Shown here: positions 58,180 through 64,000 of the stretch, piece after piece
How positions within the stretch are numbered: position 1 is the stretch's first letter
How the letters are laid out: the number at the start of each line of letters is the position of its first letter
NCBI GenBank assembly: GCA_041397775.1
Contig: JAWKWB010000006.1
Location: 248,001 to 312,000, forward strand
DNA length: 64,000 nt
Source of the DNA: Ga0077555 sp041397775
GTDB taxonomy: Bacteria > Pseudomonadota > Alphaproteobacteria > Rhizobiales > Hyphomicrobiaceae
Reading direction: 5' to 3'
Notes under the pieces: generated by a model
Database searches by the model: none
The model's input: the letters and a program-made list of their open reading frames with translations, nothing else
Told to the model about the DNA's origin: nothing
Made by a program: the position numbers and the translations under genes

Positions 58180-58447
58180 TTATGCAAGGCAGGATCCATG
58201 CCAGTTCGTAGCCGTCAATTAACTTCATGAAATAACTTGGATATCCCTGATGACGCAGAAATGTCGCAGCACGGCCCCTGCCCAATCCGCAGCCACGTCG
58301 CTGCCTGGATTGCCGGCGGAGCGGGCGCTGGACCTCGGCCGAAGCTCGGGCGAAAACGACCTGAATCAGGTAGACTTTGCCGCGGTGATGCCGTTCGAAT
58401 CCGCGTCGGCCTTGCCAAAACAGCCGGGTTGGATGCGTCGGGACGAG

Positions 58448-59059
58448 ATGAAGAAGCGCACGGACACTCGGTCACCCCACATTGGCGCGGCGTCCGCCCC
58501 CGAGGAGAACGCCCGCGGTCGCCTGCTGCGCGCTGCCGCCGAGCTCTTCTGCCGCTACGGCATCAATGCCACGGGCGTGGATGCCGTCGTCGCCTCTGCG
58601 GGGACCGCCAAGGCCACGCTGTACAAGACATTCGGCTCGAAGGAAGGCCTGGTGGAGGCCGTCCTCGAGGCCGAAGGGGCGGCTTGGCGCGACTGGTTCC
58701 TGGGAGAGATCGACGCCATTCCGGGCGCGCCCGGCGACAAGCTGCTCGGTCTCTTCGACGTGCTGGAGCGCTGGTTCGGTGAGGAACGCTTCTTCGGCTG
58801 TCCGTTCATCAATGCCGTCGGCGAGTTCGACAAGCGCGAGACGCGCTACAAGAGCATTGCACTCGAGCACAAGAAGATCGTCATGCGGCGCATTGCAGAG
58901 CTGGTCGCAGACACCGGCATGTCCGCCCCCGGCGAGGCGGCCCATCAAATCGGCCTGCTGGTCGACGGCGCCATCGTCGCCGCACTGATCACGGGCGACG
59001 CCACCATCGCGCGGCAAGGCCGGGCTGCGACAGCAAAGGTTCTGGCAGCCGCGACGTGA
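58448..59059 (+). CDS. TetR/AcrR-family regulator
   Basis: 203 residues. GRLLRAAAELFCRYGINATGVDAVVASAGTAKATLYKTFGSKEGLV is the TetR DNA-binding domain; the C-terminal part resembles the TetR_C_6/AcrR group. Start ATG 58448 is chosen for distance to the helix-turn-helix; ATG 58433 is also possible and neither ribosome binding site is strong. The palindrome at 58164 is its likely site. It converges with the histidine kinase gene with a gap of 11 bases. Confidence 0.83.
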   Translation: MKKRTDTRSPHIGAASAPEENARGRLLRAAAELFCRYGINATGVDAVVASAGTAKATLYKTFGSKEGLVEAVLEAEGAAWRDWFLGEIDAIPGAPGDKLLGLFDVLERWFGEERFFGCPFINAVGEFDKRETRYKSIALEHKKIVMRRIAELVADTGMSAPGEAAHQIGLLVDGAIVAALITGDATIARQGRAATAKVLAAAT

Positions 59060-59070
59060 GCGCCGCTGCT

Positions 59071-60423
59071 TCAGGCGGGCCCGCGCAGGCGAACGCCAAG
59101 GCCGCCGAGATCGGATGCGGTGAGTTCGATCTGCCAGCCGTAGGCTTCGAGCACATCGTGGACGATCGCCAGCCCGAGGCCCGCACCCGAGCCGCGCCGG
59201 TCCAGCCGCACGCCACGCGCCAGCATGGCCGCGCGTGCGTCCGCCGCCAATCCCGGGCCGTCGTCGTCGATCGAAACGGCGAACCCCGCCGAAGTCTGCT
59301 CCGCGCACAACCGAACCACGGATCGCGCGTGCCGCACCGCGTTCTCCAGCAGATTGCCGAGCACTTCGGCCAGATCTTCGCGATCGAAGGCAAGCGCCGT
59401 TCCCTCGGGGACGTCCAGCCTGACGGCGATGCCGTCACCGCGTTCGCCCCGCGCGAGCATCGCAGCGATGGAGCCGGCAAGCGGCGCCAATGCGACGCGC
59501 GGCGCTTCCTTGCGGCTGGCAGCGCCCCGGATGCGGGCGCGCGCCAGTTCCCGGTCGACATGCCGGCGCATGGCGTCGGCCACCTGCTCGATGTCGTCGG
59601 CGACGTCCTCCTGGCCATTGCCGCGCAGGCGCCGGACGTCGCCGGCGAGTGCGGCAAGCGGCGTCTTGAGCCCATGGGCGAGGTCGGCGGCGCGTCCGCG
59701 CGAGCGCTCGACCTCGCGCTCCTGCGCGTCGAGCAGGGCATTGATCTCGTCCGACAACGGCTGCACTTCGACGGGCGCGGAACCGGGCATGCGACGCGCG
59801 GCGCCCGAACGGATTTCGGCGATGTTCCGGCTGATGCGCGCGAGCGGGCGCAGTCCTATCGCGACCTGAAGGGTCGTCGCCAACGCGAGAGCCAGGGCGA
59901 GGATGCCCAGCGCCAGCACGAGATCGCGCGTGAAGGCAGCGGTCGCCTCGTCGATCCGCGCCAGGTCGGTCGCGACGACGACGCGCAACGGCTGGCCGCC
60001 GGCAAGCTCCGACAACGTGACGATGCGCTCGGCGATCAACACACGCCGTCCCGCCGGCCCGATGGCGACGTGGCGATGCACCTCGCCGGGCCCGATCGTG
60101 TCGTCCGGCAAGACGATGCGCTGGTCCCACAGCGAGCGCGAGCGCAGCACGTCCCTGGCGCCGTCAACCTGCCAGTACAGGCCCGACAGCGGATCTGCGA
60201 ACCGCGGATCGACGGGCTCCTTGCGCAGAGTGAGCTTGCCTGCCGTGTCGACATCGAGTGCACCGACGAGCTGGCGCAGATGGACGTCTAGGTCTTCGCT
60301 GAGGGTACGCGAGGCGTGCCGCTGGAACAGGTAGGCCAATGCGCCCCCCGCCAGCGCGAGCGCCAGCAGGATCGCGGCGACGCCACCCCCGACAAGCCGC
60401 CAACGGAGGGAGGGGCGCGCCAT
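59071..60423 (-). CDS. sensor histidine kinase (PhoQ/FeuQ-like)
   Basis: 450 residues. Two transmembrane helices (residues ~10-32 and ~167-188) enclose a periplasmic sensor of about 130 residues. Then HAMP, the dimerisation box DLAHGLKTPLAAL with phosphorylated His250, N box LGNLLENAVRHA and G boxes DDDGPGLAADAR and GSGAGLGLAIV. It phosphorylates the adjacent response regulator. Start ATG 60423 overlaps the regulator's stop (TGATG). Confidence 0.92.
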   Translation of the reverse strand: MARPSLRWRLVGGGVAAILLALALAGGALAYLFQRHASRTLSEDLDVHLRQLVGALDVDTAGKLTLRKEPVDPRFADPLSGLYWQVDGARDVLRSRSLWDQRIVLPDDTIGPGEVHRHVAIGPAGRRVLIAERIVTLSELAGGQPLRVVVATDLARIDEATAAFTRDLVLALGILALALALATTLQVAIGLRPLARISRNIAEIRSGAARRMPGSAPVEVQPLSDEINALLDAQEREVERSRGRAADLAHGLKTPLAALAGDVRRLRGNGQEDVADDIEQVADAMRRHVDRELARARIRGAASRKEAPRVALAPLAGSIAAMLARGERGDGIAVRLDVPEGTALAFDREDLAEVLGNLLENAVRHARSVVRLCAEQTSAGFAVSIDDDGPGLAADARAAMLARGVRLDRRGSGAGLGLAIVHDVLEAYGWQIELTASDLGGLGVRLRGPA

Positions 60424-61085
60424 CAGCTGCTCGCAGAAACGATGTAGCCGAAGCCGCGGCGCGTCTCGATGAGATCGGCGCCGAGCTTTCGCCTGACACG
60501 GCCGATCAGGACCTCGAGGGCATTGGAGTCGTGGGCACCGTCGGTGCCGTAGATATTCTCCTCCAGTTCCTGCTGCGAGACGACCCGCCCGCGATGGTGC
60601 AGCAGATAGGCGATCAAGCGATATTCGAGCGGCGAAAGCTGCAACGGCACACTGCGCACCATCACCTCCTTGCGGCGATCGTCGAGCGTGACATCGCCGA
60701 CGGCGACTATCGGCGAGGATTGCCCGACGGAGCGACGGATGATCGAGCGCAGTCGGGCCAGCAGTTCCTCCACACGAAACGGCTTGGGAAGGTAGTCGTC
60801 GGCGCCCGCGTCGATACCGTCGACACGCTCCGCCCAGGTGCCACGCGCGGTCAGGATGAGGACGGGCATCTGGCGGCCGTTGGCGCGCCAGCGCTTCAAC
60901 ACGGCGAGCCCGTCCATTCCCGGCAGGCCCAGGTCGAGAATGACCGCGCCGTAATCCTCGGTATCGCCGCGATACCAGGCATCCTCGCCGTCCGTCGCCG
61001 TTTCCACGACATAGCCCGCGGAATCGAGGACGCGGGTGAGATCGGCGGCAATCCGCGCATCGTCTTCGACCAGGAGTATGCGCAT
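60423..61085 (-). CDS. OmpR/PhoP-family response regulator
   Basis: 220 residues. Receiver: ILLVEDDARIAADL with acidic pocket, phosphoacceptor Asp51 in VILDLGLPGMDG, Lys in KPF. C-terminal winged helix: EYRLIAYLLHHRGRVVSQQELEENIYG and RVRRKLGADLIETRRGFGYI. GAGGAGAAG precedes ATG 61085, which overlaps the PepSY stop (TGATG), so the three genes PepSY–regulator–kinase are coupled. The CTGACA repeats at 61427-61465 are likely sites. Confidence 0.93.
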   Translation of the reverse strand: MRILLVEDDARIAADLTRVLDSAGYVVETATDGEDAWYRGDTEDYGAVILDLGLPGMDGLAVLKRWRANGRQMPVLILTARGTWAERVDGIDAGADDYLPKPFRVEELLARLRSIIRRSVGQSSPIVAVGDVTLDDRRKEVMVRSVPLQLSPLEYRLIAYLLHHRGRVVSQQELEENIYGTDGAHDSNALEVLIGRVRRKLGADLIETRRGFGYIVSASS

Positions 61086-61399
61086 CACTTCTCCTCGATC
61101 TTCACGATTTCTGCGGACTGCGCGTCGACGTAGACTTCGCGCAGCCGACCCTTCGCGTCGATCGTGCGGAACTCGTAGACCCAGCGTCCCTTCCTGCGTT
61201 CCGCTTCGACGGCGGCGATCTCGCCGGGCAGCTTCGCGCGAACGAGCTCGAGGATGTCTGCAAGCGGCTTGATCTCGCCGCGCTCGACGGCCTGGCGCAG
61301 CTTGTCGTGGCCACGGTCGCGCGCGAGGCTCGCGGGGGCGAGCAGGATTATGCCCAACAGGGCGATCAGGATCGGCTTGGCGTTCTTGGTGACATTCAT
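61085..61399 (-). CDS. PepSY-domain protein
   Basis: 104 residues. Signal peptide (KPILIALLGIILLAPASLA) then DKLRQAVERGEIKPLADILELVRAKLPGEIAAVEAERRKGRWVYEFRTIDAKGRLREVYVDAQSAEIVKIEE, the PepSY fold common in periplasmic sensor-associated proteins. It lies upstream of the response regulator in one unit and may modulate the kinase. Its start is in the divergent promoter shared with 61559. Confidence 0.88.
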   Translation of the reverse strand: MNVTKNAKPILIALLGIILLAPASLARDRGHDKLRQAVERGEIKPLADILELVRAKLPGEIAAVEAERRKGRWVYEFRTIDAKGRLREVYVDAQSAEIVKIEEK

Positions 61400-61426
61400 C
61401 GTTCTACGGTGCTCGGTTGGCAGGCA

Positions 61427-61465
61427 CTGACAGAATGTCCTTTGCCGACTGACAATTCCCTGACA
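61427..61465. promoter_or_regulatory. CTGACA direct repeats at helical spacing
   Basis: CTGACA at 61427, 61449 and 61460, start-to-start 22 and 11 bases, the spacing that OmpR-family response regulators use for head-to-tail binding. It lies between the divergent PepSY–two-component operon (start 61399) and the PepSY-like–cytochrome operon (start 61559). Confidence 0.65.
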
Positions 61466-61558
61466 TGGCGCAACAGGTGGCCGTCAGCCCGGCCATGCGA
61501 ATTTCCACGCATCGGTCGCCGCGATGGTCGCGGCACGATGAGAAGAGAGAAAAACATC

Positions 61559-61834
61559 ATGCGCCGCTTCATTGCACTCACGATCGCCGCCGCCGTCCTG
61601 GTTCCCGCCAGCGCCGCTCAGGCCGGCAGCTTCGGCAAGCCCTGCACCACCAAGCCGGCCAACGAGTGGCTGAGCGTGGAGGTGCTCCAGTCCAAGCTCG
61701 AGGAGCAGGGCTACAAGGTGCGCAAGGGCAAGATCAAGAATTCCTGCGGCGAGTTCTACACCACCAATCCCTCCGGCCAGAAGATCGAGCTGTTCCTGGA
61801 TCCCGCGACCGGCGCCATCGTCGGGCAATCCTGA
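61559..61834 (+). CDS. small secreted PepSY-like protein
   Basis: 91 residues. Signal peptide MRRFIALTIAAAVLVPASA..AQA, likely cleaved near residue 22, then KPCTTKPANEWLSVEVLQSKLEEQGYKVRKGKIKNSCGEFYTTNPSGQKIELFLDPATGAIVGQS. The segment EVLQSKLEEQGYKV...IELFLDPATGAIV is PepSY-like; two cysteines may pair. It ends 2 bases before the cytochrome gene, so both are co-translated. ATG 61559 was chosen over 61538 for a signal peptide of normal length. Confidence 0.78.
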   Translation: MRRFIALTIAAAVLVPASAAQAGSFGKPCTTKPANEWLSVEVLQSKLEEQGYKVRKGKIKNSCGEFYTTNPSGQKIELFLDPATGAIVGQS

Positions 61835-61836
61835 AC

Positions 61837-62415
61837 ATGGCGACGTCCTCGCGATTTGATGCAGTCGGAGCCGGCGGCGCGATGCCGTCGGCTCCCGAGA
61901 CGACCACGAAGGTCTGGGATCCGTTCGTGCGGGTGTTCCACTGGAGTCTCGTCGTCCTGTTCACCGCCGCGTACCTGACGAGCGAGATCTGGGAGCGCGG
62001 ACACATCGTCATCGGCTACGCCATCGCCGCACTCGTGGGGCTGCGTGTGGTCTGGGGCTTCGTCGGCACGCGCCATGCGCGCTTTTCCGATTTCATCCAC
62101 GGGCCCAGGGCCGTCATTGCCTATGTCCGCGACGACCTGGCAGGCAGGGCCCGTCGCTACATCGGCCACAACCCGGCCGGCGGCGCCATGATCATCGCGC
62201 TGATCGCCGCGCTTTCGGCAACGTGCGGGGCCGGCTACCTGATGACGACCGATGCGTTCTGGGGCGTCAAATGGCTCGAGGAAGTGCACGAGTTCTCCGC
62301 GAACGCCACCGTCGGCCTCGTCGCCCTGCATGTCCTGGGCGTGATCTATTCGAGCGTGATGCACGGCGAAAATCTCGTGCGCGCGATGATTACGGGGCGC
62401 AAGCGCGCACCCTAG
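61837..62415 (+). CDS. cytochrome b561/b-type family membrane protein
   Basis: 192 residues with four transmembrane helices and likely haem histidines in VRVFHWSLV, ERGHIVIGYAIA, EVHEFSANATVGLVALHVLG and SSVMHGENLV. It resembles the cytochrome b domains found in Ni,Fe-hydrogenase gamma and b561-type proteins. It likely transfers electrons across the inner membrane for the PepSY pair. Start ATG 61837. Regulated with the divergent two-component system by position. Confidence 0.85.
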   Translation: MATSSRFDAVGAGGAMPSAPETTTKVWDPFVRVFHWSLVVLFTAAYLTSEIWERGHIVIGYAIAALVGLRVVWGFVGTRHARFSDFIHGPRAVIAYVRDDLAGRARRYIGHNPAGGAMIIALIAALSATCGAGYLMTTDAFWGVKWLEEVHEFSANATVGLVALHVLGVIYSSVMHGENLVRAMITGRKRAP

Positions 62416-62485
62416 GCGGAGCCGGCCGCTCGATGTCCGGATTTGCATGGGCGGCGTCCTCCCGACGCCGCCCAGCCGCCGTCGC

Positions 62486-63742
62486 TCAGCCCATCAGCGC
62501 CTTGGCGACCGCCATGAACGCAGGCAGCGTCACGGGATCGTTGGCGACGTTGCCGGCCGCGTGGTGCGACGCATAGCGCGCGATCACCATCTCCGCTTTC
62601 GGATCGACGTAGATCGACTGGCCATGGACGCCACGCGCCATGTAGACGCCATGCGCATTGTGACTGACCCACCACTGGTTGCGGTAGGACCAGCCGGGCA
62701 GCGTGGCATAGCCGGCGGGGGCGAACTTCGCGGGATCGCCGCCGCGCGCGATATCGTCGACCACGCTGGCGGGAACGATCTGGCGTCCGTTGAAGTGGCC
62801 GCGGTTGCGCATCAGCTCGCCGAAACGTGCGAGATCGCGCGTGGTCGTGTTGAGGCCGCCGCCCGCGCTTTCGGTGCCCAGCCGATCGACGTGGTAGTAG
62901 GCGTCCTCCTCCGCGCCCATCGGCTGCCAGATGCGCTCGGACAACAGCGCGGAAATGGACTGGCCGGTGACACGCCGCATGACCCAGGCGAGTGCGTCCG
63001 TATTGACGGTCTTGTAGGCGAAGACCTCGCCGTGCGCGCCGCGCTTCTTCTGCGTCGTGAGGAAGGCGAGCAGCGAGGGCGGCGCCTGGCCGGGCTCGGG
63101 CGGCGCCATGCCGTTGGCGCGGCGCAGCGAAAAAACGTCGGAGCTGCGGTCCGTGTAGACTTCGGTGTAGGCAAGGCCCGTCGTCATATCCATGACCTGG
63201 CCCACCGTCGCATCGCCAAAGGCGCTGTCGGCGAGTTCGGGTACGTACTGGGGCATGCGCGCCTCGGGGTCGATCCTGCCTTCGGCGACGAGCATGCCGG
63301 CCAGCACACCCGTGAACGACTTGGTGACGGACATGGCGATGTGCTGCTTGTGCGGCTCGAGTGCACCGAAGTAGCGCTCGAAGGCGATGCGGCCCTTGTG
63401 GAGCACGACGACACCGTCGGCGTATGTTTCCTGGAGCGCCTCGTCGAACGTGATCGGGCGACCGTCCATGGTCGTGAGCGGAATGCCTCCGAGATCCTGG
63501 GGCGCCTCGGGAAGCAGGGAGGGCGGTCCCTTGCCGCGCCAGACGCCGACCGTGGGCACGAGTTGGCGGATGTTGCTCCACGCCCAGCGCAGCTGAGGGA
63601 ACGAGCGGAACGAGCCATCCGCGAAGGTGATCGCCTTGTCGGGCGGCGGCGGGAAACCCTGCATCCAACGAAGCGCCACAGGATCGCTTTCGGCAGCGGT
63701 CGGCAACTGCGGGGGCGGGGTCTTGCCGGATTGGGTGCTCAT
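62486..63742 (-). CDS. beta-lactamase-like serine hydrolase
   Basis: 418 residues of the class C/serine hydrolase family. SxxK is SVTK in AMSVTKSFTGVLAGMLVAEG; YxN-like region in YKTVNTDALAWVM; later HxG-like VHGQSIYV. Not a classical AmpC by context; relatives include EstB esterases and D-peptidases. No signal peptide is evident. ATG 63742 has a modest GAGAG/AGG site upstream. A 14-bp inverted repeat at 63781 lies in its promoter region. Confidence 0.85.
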   Translation of the reverse strand: MSTQSGKTPPPQLPTAAESDPVALRWMQGFPPPPDKAITFADGSFRSFPQLRWAWSNIRQLVPTVGVWRGKGPPSLLPEAPQDLGGIPLTTMDGRPITFDEALQETYADGVVVLHKGRIAFERYFGALEPHKQHIAMSVTKSFTGVLAGMLVAEGRIDPEARMPQYVPELADSAFGDATVGQVMDMTTGLAYTEVYTDRSSDVFSLRRANGMAPPEPGQAPPSLLAFLTTQKKRGAHGEVFAYKTVNTDALAWVMRRVTGQSISALLSERIWQPMGAEEDAYYHVDRLGTESAGGGLNTTTRDLARFGELMRNRGHFNGRQIVPASVVDDIARGGDPAKFAPAGYATLPGWSYRNQWWVSHNAHGVYMARGVHGQSIYVDPKAEMVIARYASHHAAGNVANDPVTLPAFMAVAKALMG

Positions 63743-63780
63743 GCGGTGCCTGCTCTCGAGTTCCACGCTCGTATGGCGTC

Positions 63781-63830
63781 GCGTCTTGATTGACCAATCC
63801 GTGCGGCAAGGTTGTCGTCAATCAAGACGC
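63781..63830. promoter_or_regulatory. perfect 14-bp interrupted inverted repeat
   Basis: GCGTCTTGATTGAC (63781-63794) and its exact complement at 63817-63830, 22 bases apart, 39 bases upstream of the serine hydrolase start. It could be an operator for that gene. Confidence 0.5.
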
Positions 63831-64000
63831 GATAAACGTCACACTAAGCTCATGTTTTAGCCGGTGACCCCCATGTCGCGCGAAAATCGGAAAGCGGTTG
63901 GGCCATGGGGAGATTTTGGCACGACGGGCCACCAGGTCGATGGCCGACAGGTTAGCGGCAAGGCTGGCGACGCGCGACAGGGAATTCTCGCGATGCCGGC
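63831..64000. other. window end, undetermined
   Basis: Frames are open to the window edge on both strands (for example + strand from about 63872), but none gives a recognisable protein in so short a piece. No call made. Confidence 0.3.

Overview
The window reads as a chromosomal segment of a high-G+C alphaproteobacterium. The landmarks are carA – gatB/yqeY – dnaG – rpoD and carB – greA – argB, with alphaproteobacterial-type proteins. DnaG lacks most of its N-terminal zinc ligands in the way I associate with Hyphomicrobiales, so that order is my best guess; no rRNA or tRNA gene is present to settle it. No phage, integrase, transposase or CRISPR array is visible. Coding density is high, and most genes have a purine-rich ribosome binding site 5-10 bases before the chosen start.

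Layout. 1-6.5 kb: end of a DUF2189 membrane protein, two alpha/beta hydrolases, a secreted protein, an LLM flavin monooxygenase, a very small ORF with an exceptional Shine-Dalgarno sequence and its own terminator, and a TetR regulator divergent from the second hydrolase. 6.5-7.0 kb: no gene recognised. 7.0-9.8 kb: TetR regulator divergent from a DUF1772–DUF6544–LysE operon, with a perfect 18-bp inverted repeat between. 9.9-19.9 kb: ChaN-like protein and the carA / gatB-yqeY / dnaG / rpoD block, a DM13 protein, and an EpmA-like EF-P lysine ligase. 20-27 kb: carboxymuconolactone decarboxylase family, TTC38-like TPR protein, Old Yellow Enzyme, an ExbB/OmpA membrane pair, inositol monophosphatase, NTF2-like protein. 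27-34.5 kb: carB (frameshifted here), greA, an SDR, argB, a DUF533 protein. 34.6-43.7 kb: M3 peptidase, flavin monooxygenase, enolase-superfamily enzyme, IlvD/Edd dehydratase (frameshifted here), amidase. 43.7-47.4 kb: Crp/Fnr regulator, DUF6858-like protein, SLAC1-type channel, two MaoC-type hydratases. 47.7-57.7 kb: ten co-directional genes encoding cyanase, two nitrate/cyanate-type ABC transporters, a rhodanese, an acyl-CoA-dehydrogenase-like flavoprotein and an OsmC protein. 58.4-64 kb: TetR regulator, a PhoP/PhoQ-like two-component system with a PepSY protein, divergent from a PepSY-like protein and a b-type cytochrome, and a serine hydrolase.

How genes work together. carA and carB make carbamoyl phosphate for arginine (with argB) and pyrimidines. 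Cyanase next to a NrtA/B/D-type transporter suggests cyanate uptake and detoxification; the adjoining rhodanese, OsmC and flavoprotein genes hint at sulfur-linked chemistry of the same or a related substrate. The PepSY/two-component/cytochrome b cluster looks like a self-regulated membrane redox unit, with CTGACA repeats at helical spacing between the divergent genes.

Most unusual structure. A ~165-bp intergenic repeat made of two consecutive long hairpins occurs four times in full (12966, 17729, 42044, 45088) and once as only its second hairpin (26161). One copy shows paired base changes in both arms of the first hairpin. Other points worth checking are att-like direct repeats bracketing a ~0.4-kb segment after the DM13 gene, a 16-codon ORF inside it overlapping a perfect 14-bp hairpin, and two single-frame breaks in otherwise intact biosynthetic genes.
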